Shown here: in pieces, positions 42,059 to 50,702 of the stretch | How positions within the stretch are numbered: position 1 is the stretch's first letter | How the letters are laid out: each line of letters begins with the position of its first letter | Source: Acidobacteriota bacterium | Lineage (GTDB): Bacteria; Acidobacteriota; Blastocatellia; Pyrinomonadales; Pyrinomonadaceae | Assembly (NCBI GenBank): GCA_003222975.1 | Contig: QHXN01000031.1 | Span: 43,960-107,959, forward strand | DNA length: 64,000 nucleotides | Reading direction: 5' to 3' | Notes under the pieces: model-generated | The model's database searches: none | Seen by the model: only the letters and a program-made list of their open reading frames with translations | Told to the model about the DNA's origin: nothing | Program-made: the position numbers and the translations under genes

Positions 42059-43377
42059 ACACGAATGATGTGGAGCCAGATGTCCGACGCCTGCTCGAAC
42101 TGGTGAGTCCGAAAGTCGGCGTCATACGCAGCCTGACGAAAGTCGCGCGCGGAGTGGAAGAGCCGAACCCTCCCGTCATGTATCAGGCCGTCCTCTCGCA
42201 CTTCGACTACCGCATGGCCCCGCAGGTTGAGCGCTCCGCCGCGGGCAAGGGGCGCACGGACAGCGAGGCCATTCGCGCCGCCCTCGGCGAGGCCGTCGAG
42301 CACTACTGCGCCAGCCACATCAACAAAGAGACCACGAAGCTCGCGAGCCGGGAGGAGCTGCCGGACGCCGTCGCCCCGCCCGAGTGCGTGCTCTACTCCG
42401 ACGCGCAGTATGCGCGCCAAAAATTTCCCTACCATCGCTGGCAGCCGCAAGACGCGCTCACTTGGACGCCGATGCTTGAGTTGCCCACGCAGCGCGAGGT
42501 GTTCGCCCCCGCACAACTGGTCTACCTGAATTTTACCGCCCAGAGAGAGGAAGACTTTCTCACGGCGATAACCTCGAACGGGCTGGCGGCCGGGCCTAAC
42601 CTTGAGTTCGCCATTCTCAACGGCCTGTACGAGTCCGTCGAGCGCGACGGCTTCTTAATCACTTGGATGAACAAGCTGCCCGCGCCGGGAGTTGATTTCT
42701 CCGGGGCGAACGGGCTGGCCCAAAGTATCAAGGCGCATTACGTGCAGCACGGGACGGAGATTCGTGTATTCAACGTCAGCACGGATATTCCCATCTACGT
42801 TATGATGGCGGTGGCCTTGGACAAGACGGGCGAAGGCCCCGCCGTCCTCGTCGGACTCGGCTGCCACCTCGACCCGCAGGTCGCCCTCACCAAGTCGCTG
42901 CTGGAGGTATGTCAAGTGCATCCGGGCGAGGTCAGTCGTTACAGGGAACAGCCGCCCGCGCAGCGTCTGCGCTCTTACGAGGATGTGCGCACGCTGGAAG
43001 ACCATAGCGCATTCCTGACGGTGCCTGAGAGGATCGGCGAGTGCTCTTTTCTTCTGGACAACGGCCGCGTTCAGCCCATCGAAGAGTTGCCCAACCGCTC
43101 GCAGGGGAGCGCCGCGGCAGACTTGCAGACGTGCGTGGACGCACTGATGCGGGCAGGCTGCCGCGTCCTGTACGCAGACCTGACGACGCCGGACATGGCC
43201 GACTACGGTTTCCGCGTTGTCCGCACCATCGTCACGGGGCTGCAACCGATTCACTTCGGCTACGGCGAGGAGCGCCTCGGCGGGCGCAGGCTCTTTGAAG
43301 TCCCGCATATAATGGGGCACGCCGCGGGCGTGCGCGGCGAGAGCGACCTCAACCCTTGTCCGCACCCGCTCGCGTGA
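42055..43377 (+). CDS. YcaO-domain cyclodehydratase
   Basis: 440 residues. ATP/Mg-binding patterns of YcaO are seen in ALGEAVEHYCASHI and NGLYESVERDGFL, with further acidic residues in the C-terminal half. The protein ends in a Pro-rich NPCPHPLA, close to the PxPxP C-terminus found in azoline-forming YcaO enzymes. It activates the amide backbone with ATP to turn Cys/Ser/Thr into thiazoline/oxazoline. It overlaps the E1-like gene by ATGA, as expected for coupled subunits. Confidence 0.9.
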   Translation: MNTNDVEPDVRRLLELVSPKVGVIRSLTKVARGVEEPNPPVMYQAVLSHFDYRMAPQVERSAAGKGRTDSEAIRAALGEAVEHYCASHINKETTKLASREELPDAVAPPECVLYSDAQYARQKFPYHRWQPQDALTWTPMLELPTQREVFAPAQLVYLNFTAQREEDFLTAITSNGLAAGPNLEFAILNGLYESVERDGFLITWMNKLPAPGVDFSGANGLAQSIKAHYVQHGTEIRVFNVSTDIPIYVMMAVALDKTGEGPAVLVGLGCHLDPQVALTKSLLEVCQVHPGEVSRYREQPPAQRLRSYEDVRTLEDHSAFLTVPERIGECSFLLDNGRVQPIEELPNRSQGSAAADLQTCVDALMRAGCRVLYADLTTPDMADYGFRVVRTIVTGLQPIHFGYGEERLGGRRLFEVPHIMGHAAGVRGESDLNPCPHPLA

Positions 43378-43385
43378 GGAACGAG

Positions 43386-44144
43386 ATGATCCCAGCCGAC
43401 GACGCCAGCACGCTATCTCTGCTCTATCACATCAACTCCGAGCCTTGGGACAACGCCGAGGCTTATAAGGAGGCGCAGGATTACGAGGTCGAGTATAAAG
43501 AGATGGCCGGCCCGGGCGACGCCCTCAAGCTGCCCGCGCCGGCGGCGTCGCCTTTCATGCGGCTCCTGCAAGCGCGCGAGTCGTGCCGCGATTACCGCCT
43601 GTGCCCCATGCCCGCGCAAGTCCTCTCGAACATCCTCGCGAGCGCGTCCGGCGTGACACGTACCCAACACCTCGACGGCATCGGCGGCATCTATCTCCGC
43701 ACGGCACCGTCAGCCGGCGGCCTCTTCCCGCTCGAAATATACGCACTCGCACGAGAGGTCGAGGGCGCGGCGGACGGCCTGTATCACTATAACGTGCGCC
43801 GTCACGGCCTGGAGCTGCTCAAGGCCGGGGGCTGGTTCGCGGAGCTTGACCACGCCCTGCTGATGGCCCCCCTCGTTCAAGGGGCGAACCTGATACTGTT
43901 TCTAAGCGCGATCTTCGCCCGCTCGCAGAAGAAATATGGGCCGCGGGGCTACCGCTACATTACGCTTGAAGCGGGACATGTGGCGCAGAATGTTTGCCTC
44001 AGCGCCATCGAGCAGGGCCTCGGCAGCCTGTGCATGGGCGGCTACCTCGACGGCCGGCTTAACGGCTTCCTCGGACTCGACGGCATTCAAGAGGCAGTGG
44101 TCTATTCCCTGGCCGTGGGCTACCGTGACCTCCACCACAACTGA
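43386..44144 (+). CDS. SagB-type FMN-dependent azoline dehydrogenase
   Basis: About 252 residues, nitroreductase fold. SCRDYRLCPMPAQVLSNILA, PSAGGLFPLEIYALA and a C-terminal LEAGHVAQNVCLSAIEQGLG are the usual FMN-binding stretches of SagB/McbC-type enzymes. These oxidise azolines to azoles. The frame opens at a TTG inside the YcaO gene, but ATG at 43386 follows GAGGAACG. It is the last gene of the cluster, 7 bp before an IS relic. Confidence 0.9.
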   Translation: MIPADDASTLSLLYHINSEPWDNAEAYKEAQDYEVEYKEMAGPGDALKLPAPAASPFMRLLQARESCRDYRLCPMPAQVLSNILASASGVTRTQHLDGIGGIYLRTAPSAGGLFPLEIYALAREVEGAADGLYHYNVRRHGLELLKAGGWFAELDHALLMAPLVQGANLILFLSAIFARSQKKYGPRGYRYITLEAGHVAQNVCLSAIEQGLGSLCMGGYLDGRLNGFLGLDGIQEAVVYSLAVGYRDLHHN

Positions 44145-44150
44145 GGTCAA

Positions 44151-44240
44151 CTATAACGAGAGTTCTGCCGCTTGATTAGAGCTGCACCCGGCCGCGAACT
44201 CCGCCGGTGTCTGGTGTTGTAGGCTCCGATGCGGACGCGC
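44151..44240 (-). pseudogene. IS3/integrase-type transposase C-terminal relic
   Basis: On the minus strand the DNA reads NVARPHRSLQHQTPAEFAAG and CSSNQAAELSL before a stop. RPHRSL...TPAEFAAG is the hallmark of the C-terminal end of IS3-type transposases (YNxxRPHxSLGxxTPAEF). Only about 30 residues are left. It lies 7 bp from the SagB gene. Confidence 0.72.
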
Positions 44241-44277
44241 GACATTTGACCCAGCGCTCGCCATAGTCCGCCACGAC

Positions 44278-44406
44278 TTAAGTCACAACGTGCTTATGAT
44301 GTCGTAGCCAGCTTTCTACCTCATCTTCGACCGTCAGAACTAGCCAGGGCGTTTCCGCGTTCGAGGGGGAGAGCTTGTAACGATTGAGCCGAAGGAACTC
44401 ACTCAT
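44278..44406 (-). CDS. Small unrecognised ORF
   Basis: An ATG-initiated minus-strand frame of 42 residues (MSEFLRLNRYKLSPSNAETP, WLVLTVEDEVESWLRHHKHV) with coding-like composition. No family is recognised. It stands between the transposase relic and the APC permease gene, so it may be a leftover of the same insertion event. Confidence 0.3.
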   Translation of the reverse strand: MSEFLRLNRYKLSPSNAETPWLVLTVEDEVESWLRHHKHVVT

Positions 44407-44484
44407 GGCTGCCGCCGTCGTCCTTTTGTTGCCGCCGACTCAAGGATGAGCTTTAATCTGTCCAAGGCGGCTTCAGCGGTGTTG

Positions 44485-45888
44485 ATGAACACTGAAAACA
44501 ATCCAACACGAGAAGACGGCGGGCGACTGTTGAGGCGCTTCGGGCTGGTGCAGGCGACGGCGCTCAACATGTCGAACATGATCGGCGTCGGGCCGTTCAT
44601 CACCATCCCGCTGCTGATGTCGGCGCTCGGCGGGCCGCAGGCGATGATCGGCTGGGTCATCGCCGTCCTGATTGCGATCTTCGACGGGATGATCTGGAGC
44701 GAGCTGGGCGCGATGATGCCCGGCTCGGGCGGCTCGTACCTCTACCTGCGCGAAGCCTACGGGCGCGCGGGCGTAGGGCGGATGATGGCCTTCCTCTTCA
44801 TCTGGCAGTTCATCATGAGCGGGCCGCTCGAGATCGCTTCCGGCTACATCGGCTTCGCGCACTACGCGGGCTACATCTGGCGCGGGCTGACGCCGGCGGG
44901 GACGATACTCATCGCCGCCGGCGTCGGCGTCGTCAACATCGTCCTGCTCTACCGGCGCATCACCTTCATCGGCAAGGTCACGGTCGCGCTGTGGGTCGGG
45001 ACGCTTCTGACGACGCTCGCCGTCATCTTCGCCGGCGCGCGCCACTTCGACCCGAGGCTTGCGTTCGACTTTCCGCCCGGTGCGTTCAACTTCTCCCTCG
45101 GCTTCCTGCTCGGACTCGGCGCGGCGACGCGCATCGGCGTCTATGACTATCTCGGCTACTACGACGTGTGCTACATCGCCGACGAGGTGAAAGAGCCGGG
45201 TCGCGTCATCCCGCGCTCGATCATCTGGAGCGTCCTGTGCGTTGCGGTCATCTACTTCGCGATCAACCTCTCAATCATCGGCGTCGTGCCGTGGCGCTAC
45301 TTCGTGCCGGCGGACGCGCGGCCCGAATCGGACTTCGTCGTCTCGATCTTCATGGAGAGGATTTACGGGCGCGGCGTGGCGACTATCTTCACGGCGATGG
45401 TTCTGTGGACGGCCTTCGGCTCGGTCTTCGCGCTGCTGCTCGGCTACTCGCGCATCCCTTACGCCGCCGCGCTCGACGGCTATTTCTTCAAGGTGTTCGG
45501 TCGGCTCCACCCTTCGAAGAGGTTCCCGCACGTCTCGCTGCTCGCCATCGGCGTCATCTCCATCCTGTGCAGCCTCTTCTCGCTCGGCATGGTCATTGAC
45601 GCGCTGATCACGACGCGCATACTAGTGCAGTTCATCGGGCAGGTCTTCGCGGTGATATTACTCAGGCGTAGAGAACCCGACCGACCGCGCCCGTACCGCA
45701 TGTTGTTCTACCCGCTGCCGGCCCTTCTGGCATTAGTCGGCTGGATATTTGTCTTTGCCACGACTGAGTTGAAGGTAATACTGTTCGGTCTGGGCACGCT
45801 CGCGGCGGGGGTGATCCTTTTCCTTGTGTGGTCGTGGCGGACGCGGCGGTGGCCCTTCGCCGAGTCGGTGACTGCTGCGGCGGATTAA
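44485..45888 (+). CDS. APC-family amino acid/polyamine permease
   Basis: About 467 residues, twelve predicted helices. ALNMSNMIGVGPFITIPLLM near the N-terminus and PGSGGSYLYLREAYGRAGVG are family motifs; the rest fits proton-coupled amino acid permeases. The ORF opens at 44446, where the ATG has AAGG directly adjacent; ATG at 44485 gives the more usual N-terminus. It has no evident link to the RiPP genes, since these permeases import small amines rather than export peptides. Confidence 0.88.
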   Translation: MNTENNPTREDGGRLLRRFGLVQATALNMSNMIGVGPFITIPLLMSALGGPQAMIGWVIAVLIAIFDGMIWSELGAMMPGSGGSYLYLREAYGRAGVGRMMAFLFIWQFIMSGPLEIASGYIGFAHYAGYIWRGLTPAGTILIAAGVGVVNIVLLYRRITFIGKVTVALWVGTLLTTLAVIFAGARHFDPRLAFDFPPGAFNFSLGFLLGLGAATRIGVYDYLGYYDVCYIADEVKEPGRVIPRSIIWSVLCVAVIYFAINLSIIGVVPWRYFVPADARPESDFVVSIFMERIYGRGVATIFTAMVLWTAFGSVFALLLGYSRIPYAAALDGYFFKVFGRLHPSKRFPHVSLLAIGVISILCSLFSLGMVIDALITTRILVQFIGQVFAVILLRRREPDRPRPYRMLFYPLPALLALVGWIFVFATTELKVILFGLGTLAAGVILFLVWSWRTRRWPFAESVTAAAD

Positions 45889-46035
45889 GAAAAGCAGCTT
45901 GGTACTACCACTGTGACGGGTGATAGTGGCGTAAGCGGCTGACCTCCGTTAGCGTGTGACATCAACTCCGCGCCGTCGCAACTAACCACGAAGCTCCATG
46001 GATTTCATTCTCTCTTAAAAGAGGTGCAAGCGGGT

Positions 46036-48750
46036 ATGAAGATGTCTCTCCTGGGCACACTCGTTCTCCTGATCACGATGAGCGGATCACTGGCGGCTCA
46101 AAGCACGAACGGGAGAAACGCGGGTGGCCGTCTGTTACTCAAGGAGAACTGGCGCATTCAGTCGTCGGCGCTGGCGAAGGAGGGCGGCGATGCGCTCTCG
46201 ACGCCCCGCTACAAGACTGCGGGTTGGTATCAGGCGACGATCCCTTCGACGGTCGTAGGGGCGCTCGTCGAGGACAAGGTGTATCCCGACCCGTTCCGCG
46301 GCATGAACCTGCGTCTGATGCCCGGCTGCAGCTACCCCGTCGGCAGTAACTTCGCGAACCTGCCGATGCCGGACGACAGCCCTTACGACAAGTCCTGGTG
46401 GTATCGCACGGAGTTTCAAATCCCCGCAGCCGACCGCGGGCAAAGGCTGTGGCTGCATTTCGACGGTATCAACTACAGCGCGAACGTCTGGCTCAACGGG
46501 CGTAAGATAGCCGACTCGGCGGACGTTGCCGGCTCATTCCGCCGCTACGAGTTCGACGTGACCGACGCGGCGCGCGTCGGCGGCACAAACGCGCTCGCCG
46601 TCGAGGTCTTCGCGCCGAAGCCGGACGATCTGGCGCTCACCTGGGTTGACTGGAACCCGACGCCGCCCGACAAGATGATGGGACTCTGGCACGACGTGTA
46701 CCTGACGACGAGCGGGCCGGTCAGCCTGCGCTTCCCGCAGGTTGTCACCAGACTCGATCAGCCTTCGCTCGCCGCAGCGCACCTCACCGTCAACGCGGAA
46801 CTTCACAACGCGACGAACCGGCCCGTCGAAGGCACGCTCAAAGGGCGGATCGAGAAGATTCAATTTTCAAAGGGTGTGCGGCTCGAACCCGGCGAGACGA
46901 AGGTTGTCAGCTTCACGCCCGAAGAGTTTCGCCAACTCAACCTTACGAACCCGCGCCTCTGGTGGCCTGCGAGTCTCGGAGCGCCGAACCTTTATGAACT
47001 CGCCATGCAGTTCGAGACGGGAGGCCGCGTCTCGGACTCTCAGACCACACGCTTCGGGATCAGGGAAGTCACCTCAGAAGTTGACGCGGACGCCCACCGC
47101 GTCTTCAAGGTCAACGGGCAGAAGGTTCTGATCCGCGGCGGCGGTTGGGCGCCCGACATGTTCCTGCGCTTCAACCCGCAGCGACTCGAAGCAGAGTTCC
47201 GCTACGTCAAGAACATGAACTTGAACGCGATCCGGCTCGAAGGCAAACTCGAATCGGATTACTTCTACGATCTCGCTGATCGCGAGGGCATCCTCGTGCT
47301 GGCCGGCTGGTGCTGTTGCAGTCACTGGGAACACTGGACGCACCGTCAGGATTATCAGGAAGGCCCCGTGTGGGGGCCGGAGGACTACACGGTCGCGGCT
47401 GCTTCGCAGACCGATCAGATCAAACGCTTGAGGAATCATCCGAGTCTGCTCGTCTGGCTCAACGGCAGCGACAACCCGCCGCCCGCCGACGTGGAGAAGA
47501 TGTATGACGACATCCTGCAAAAGGAGAACTGGCCCAACCCTTCGCTCTCGTCGGCGACGGCTCAGCCCACAGAACTGACTGGCGCGTCGGGCGTGAAGAT
47601 GGAAGGCCCTTACGAGTGGGTGCCGCCTACCTACTGGCTTCAAGATAACAAGCACGGCGGCGCGCACGGCTTCGCCACAGAGATAAGCCCCGGCCCGGCA
47701 GTGCCGCCCGTCGAGAGCCTGCACAGGATGCTGCCGCCCGAACACCTCTGGCCTATCGACGACGTGTGGAGCTTTCACGCTGGCGGCGGTAAGTTCAAGA
47801 CGCTCGACGTATTCACCGCCGCGATGACGGCGCGCTACGGCGAGGCGAAGGGACTCGAAGACTACGCCGCGAAGTCGCAGTTGATGACATACGAGGGGCA
47901 GCGCGCGATGTTCGAATCCTACGCGAAGAACAAGTACGCCTCGACCGGCGTCGTCCAGTGGATGCTTAACAACGCTTGGCCATCGCTCATCTGGCACCTC
48001 TACGACTACTACCTACGCCCCGGCGGCGGCTACTTCGGCACGAAGAAGGCTTGCGAGCCGGTACACGTGCAATACTCTTACGACGACGGAACAATCGTCG
48101 CGGTCAACAACACGCGCCAGACGCGCGGGGGCTTGAGGCTGACGGCGAAAGTCTTCGACATCAACCTCGCCGAGAAGTTCTCGAAGACCGCAGACATAGA
48201 CCTGCCGGCGGATACGAATATCCGCGCCTTCACAGTCCCGAAGCCGGACGGGATAACGCCGACCTACTTTCTCCGCCTAACGCTCGAAGCGAAGGACGGC
48301 ACGCCCGTCAGCTCCAACTTCTACTGGCTCTCGACGAAAGATGACGTGCTCGACTGGGACAAATCAACCTGGTACTACACGCCGACGCAGTCTTTCGCGG
48401 ACTACACGCAGCTTCAGAGTCTGCGCCCCGTTACGCTGAGCGCTTTCGGCTGGACGGTGCGCCGCGGCGACGAAGAGGTTGCGCACGTGACGCTGGAGAA
48501 TCCTGACCGCAACCTTGCCTTCTTCGTCCGTTTGCAGATTCAACGCGGGCGCGGTGGCGAGGAGATCTTGCCCGTCCTCTGGGAGGACAACTACGTCTCG
48601 CTGCTGCCGGGCGAGAGGAGGGAATTGACGGCCACCTACCGCGCCAAAGATTTGGGCGGCGCGCGACCGTCGCTCGCCGTCGGCGGCTGGAACGTCCCGG
48701 CGGAACATCACGCACTGATAACGTCTCCGCCCCGCGGTGGCAGACGTTAA
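46036..48750 (+). CDS. GH2 exo-beta-D-glucosaminidase-like enzyme, secreted
   Basis: About 904 residues. A signal peptide (1-20) precedes a GH2 jelly roll, Ig-like and TIM-barrel domains, plus two C-terminal beta domains. The acid/base is Asp at about 479 in LNGSDNPP rather than Glu, and the nucleophile is Glu at about 549 in FATEISPGP; both are as in CsxA-type exo-chitosanases. It would release GlcN from chitosan or chito-oligomers; mannosidase-type GH2 enzymes are an alternative. The ORF opens at a GTG at 46024; ATG at 46036 follows AAAAGAGG. Confidence 0.87.
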   Translation: MKMSLLGTLVLLITMSGSLAAQSTNGRNAGGRLLLKENWRIQSSALAKEGGDALSTPRYKTAGWYQATIPSTVVGALVEDKVYPDPFRGMNLRLMPGCSYPVGSNFANLPMPDDSPYDKSWWYRTEFQIPAADRGQRLWLHFDGINYSANVWLNGRKIADSADVAGSFRRYEFDVTDAARVGGTNALAVEVFAPKPDDLALTWVDWNPTPPDKMMGLWHDVYLTTSGPVSLRFPQVVTRLDQPSLAAAHLTVNAELHNATNRPVEGTLKGRIEKIQFSKGVRLEPGETKVVSFTPEEFRQLNLTNPRLWWPASLGAPNLYELAMQFETGGRVSDSQTTRFGIREVTSEVDADAHRVFKVNGQKVLIRGGGWAPDMFLRFNPQRLEAEFRYVKNMNLNAIRLEGKLESDYFYDLADREGILVLAGWCCCSHWEHWTHRQDYQEGPVWGPEDYTVAAASQTDQIKRLRNHPSLLVWLNGSDNPPPADVEKMYDDILQKENWPNPSLSSATAQPTELTGASGVKMEGPYEWVPPTYWLQDNKHGGAHGFATEISPGPAVPPVESLHRMLPPEHLWPIDDVWSFHAGGGKFKTLDVFTAAMTARYGEAKGLEDYAAKSQLMTYEGQRAMFESYAKNKYASTGVVQWMLNNAWPSLIWHLYDYYLRPGGGYFGTKKACEPVHVQYSYDDGTIVAVNNTRQTRGGLRLTAKVFDINLAEKFSKTADIDLPADTNIRAFTVPKPDGITPTYFLRLTLEAKDGTPVSSNFYWLSTKDDVLDWDKSTWYYTPTQSFADYTQLQSLRPVTLSAFGWTVRRGDEEVAHVTLENPDRNLAFFVRLQIQRGRGGEEILPVLWEDNYVSLLPGERRELTATYRAKDLGGARPSLAVGGWNVPAEHHALITSPPRGGRR

Positions 48751-48879
48751 CCGAAAACAAACCTGTGACCGAACAGGCGCGGCGCAAGCATTCCCGCGCC
48801 TCTTCAATAACGCCGCATCTGGTATCCGTATGCGGCGGAGCGCGGACACTGAAGCTTTCCGTTGCGGACGTTTAAATTG

Positions 48880-50352
48880 ATGACGAACGACTCGTCCCAT
48901 AGCTCTTTAGTTCTCACCCGGCGGGAGATGATCAAGACGACCTGTGCCGCCTTCGGCGCGCTCGCCGTCGGCCACAGTCTATCTACACGCTCCGCCACCC
49001 TCACCTCGAAAGTTGATCTCACGAGCCGCCGCCCGCCCGCAGCCGAGCGCCGGTTCACAAGCCCGGCTGTCGAGGCGAAGATTCGGGAGTTGAAGCGCGC
49101 CGTCGCCGACCCGGAACTCGCCTGGCTCTTCGAGAACTGCTTCCCGAACACACTCGACACGACCGTGGAGTTCGGCGTCCGCGACGGCAGGCCCGACACG
49201 CTGGTCATCACCGGCGACATCGGCGCCATGTGGCTGCGCGACTCGACCGCGCAGGTCACGCCATACCTTCCGCTCGCGCGCGATGATAAGCGTCTGCAAG
49301 AGCTAATAGCCGGAGTCATCAACCGGCAGACGCGCTGCATCCTGATAGACCCTTACGCCAACGCCTTCAGCTTCGGCGCGAAAGCCTGCCCCTGGGGCGA
49401 GCACGACCAGGCGCGCATGAGGCCGGAACTGTGCGAGCGCAAGTGGGAGATAGACTCGCTCTGTTACCCGGTGCGCCTGTCATATAATTTTTGGAAAACG
49501 ACCGGCGACACCTCCTGCTTCCACGCCGAGTGGCGGCAGGCGAGCAGGCTCATCCTACAAACGTTCCGCGAGCAGCAGCGTAAGGGCGACGCCGGACCAT
49601 ACTCCTTCCAGCGGCAGGCCGCCAACCCCTACGACACGCTGCCGCTCGACGGGCGCGGCAACCCGGCGCGCCCCGTCGGCCTGATCCATTCGGGCTTTAG
49701 ACCTTCGGACGACGCCTGTGTCTATCCTTTCCTCATCCCTTCGAACTTCTTCGCCGTCGTTGCGCTCAACCAACTGGCGGAGATTCATATCTCGGTGTTC
49801 GCCGACAAATCATTCGCCGACGAATGCCGCAACTTGGCGCATGAGGTTAGCGCCGGCCTCGCTCGTTACGCGGTCGCGCACCACCCGGCGCGCGGCGCGA
49901 TCTGGGCCTATGAGGTTGACGGCTTCGGCAACCAGCTCATGATGGACGACGCCAACGTGCCGAGCCTTCTGTCGCTGCCTTACCTCGGCTGCTGCGCGCA
50001 CGGTGACCCGATTTACAAACGCACGCGCGCCTTCGTCCTGAGCGAAGACAACCCTTACTTCTTCCGCGGGCGCGCGGGCGAAGGCGTGGGCGGGCCGCAC
50101 GTCGGCTTGGGCATGATCTGGCCGCTGGGGGTTATCATGCGCGGGCTGACGAGCGATGACGAGCTTGAGATCGCGATGTGTCTGAGGCTGCTCAAGACGA
50201 CGCACGCCGGGACGGGCTTCATGCACGAGTCGTTCTTCAAGGACGACCCGAGAAGGTTCACGCGCTCCTGGTTCGCGTGGGCCAACACCCTGTTCGGCGA
50301 GTTAGTATTGCAAGTGTACGCCGCGCGCCCGCACTTGCTGCGTGCGTCATAA
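48880..50352 (+). CDS. GH125 exo-alpha-1,6-mannosidase, Tat-exported
   Basis: About 490 residues. The N-terminus has a twin-Arg-type signal (LTRREMIKTTCAAFGALAV). The body matches GH125: TLVITGDIGAMWLRDSTAQV, PYANAFSFGAKACPWGEHDQ, SGFRPSDDACVYPFLIPSNF and RGRAGEGVGGPHVGLGMIWP. It releases terminal alpha-1,6-mannose. The ORF opens at a TTG at 48862; ATG at 48880 is the better start. Co-directional with the GH2 gene 130 bp upstream. Confidence 0.92.
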   Translation: MTNDSSHSSLVLTRREMIKTTCAAFGALAVGHSLSTRSATLTSKVDLTSRRPPAAERRFTSPAVEAKIRELKRAVADPELAWLFENCFPNTLDTTVEFGVRDGRPDTLVITGDIGAMWLRDSTAQVTPYLPLARDDKRLQELIAGVINRQTRCILIDPYANAFSFGAKACPWGEHDQARMRPELCERKWEIDSLCYPVRLSYNFWKTTGDTSCFHAEWRQASRLILQTFREQQRKGDAGPYSFQRQAANPYDTLPLDGRGNPARPVGLIHSGFRPSDDACVYPFLIPSNFFAVVALNQLAEIHISVFADKSFADECRNLAHEVSAGLARYAVAHHPARGAIWAYEVDGFGNQLMMDDANVPSLLSLPYLGCCAHGDPIYKRTRAFVLSEDNPYFFRGRAGEGVGGPHVGLGMIWPLGVIMRGLTSDDELEIAMCLRLLKTTHAGTGFMHESFFKDDPRRFTRSWFAWANTLFGELVLQVYAARPHLLRAS

Positions 50353-50382
50353 GACCGAATGCTCCATCGCCGGCACAATCGG

Positions 50383-50664
50383 ATGTCTCGGCGCATCCTT
50401 TTTCTTGTTAAGGGGTACGAATTAATATACAGGTCTCTCTTGCTCGCGGCTCTTCTGCTCGTCTGCGCAACGGCAGCGCTGGGGCAAACGGCGCGTGTCG
50501 GCGACGGGGCGCGGCTGCTCCGCTTCCCGGACATACACGGCGACATGATCGCCTTCGTCTATGCGGGCGACATCTGGACTGTGCCCGCCGCGGGCGAGGC
50601 GCTTGGCGCTCAGACGGAAGGGAGGCAGCGGCGGACGTGGTGCGACCCGCGGGCCGTCCGCTAA
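50383..50664 (+). pseudogene. N-terminal remnant of a tricorn-type protease
   Basis: After a signal-like stretch the frame reads ARLLRFPDIHGDMIAFVYAG and DIWTVPAAG. This is the first PD40 blade of tricorn/S41-type proteins (LLRFPDIHGDxIVFVYAGDIWTVPAxGG). It then turns into unrelated sequence and stops at 50664. Over 900 residues are missing. It is the second such propeller remnant in the window. Confidence 0.6.
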
Positions 50665-50702
50665 TAATCCTTACGTAAAGAGGCCGCCGGATGAAACACT
50701 CA

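Noticed and set aside
44485..45888. APC permease as exporter of the RiPP product.
   Set aside because: The family moves small amino acids or amines, and an IS relic and a 300-bp gap separate it from the cluster.
45905..45940. CCACT/AGTGG hairpin after the APC permease as a terminator.
   Set aside because: Only a five-base stem with a 12-nt loop and no T-run; too weak to call.
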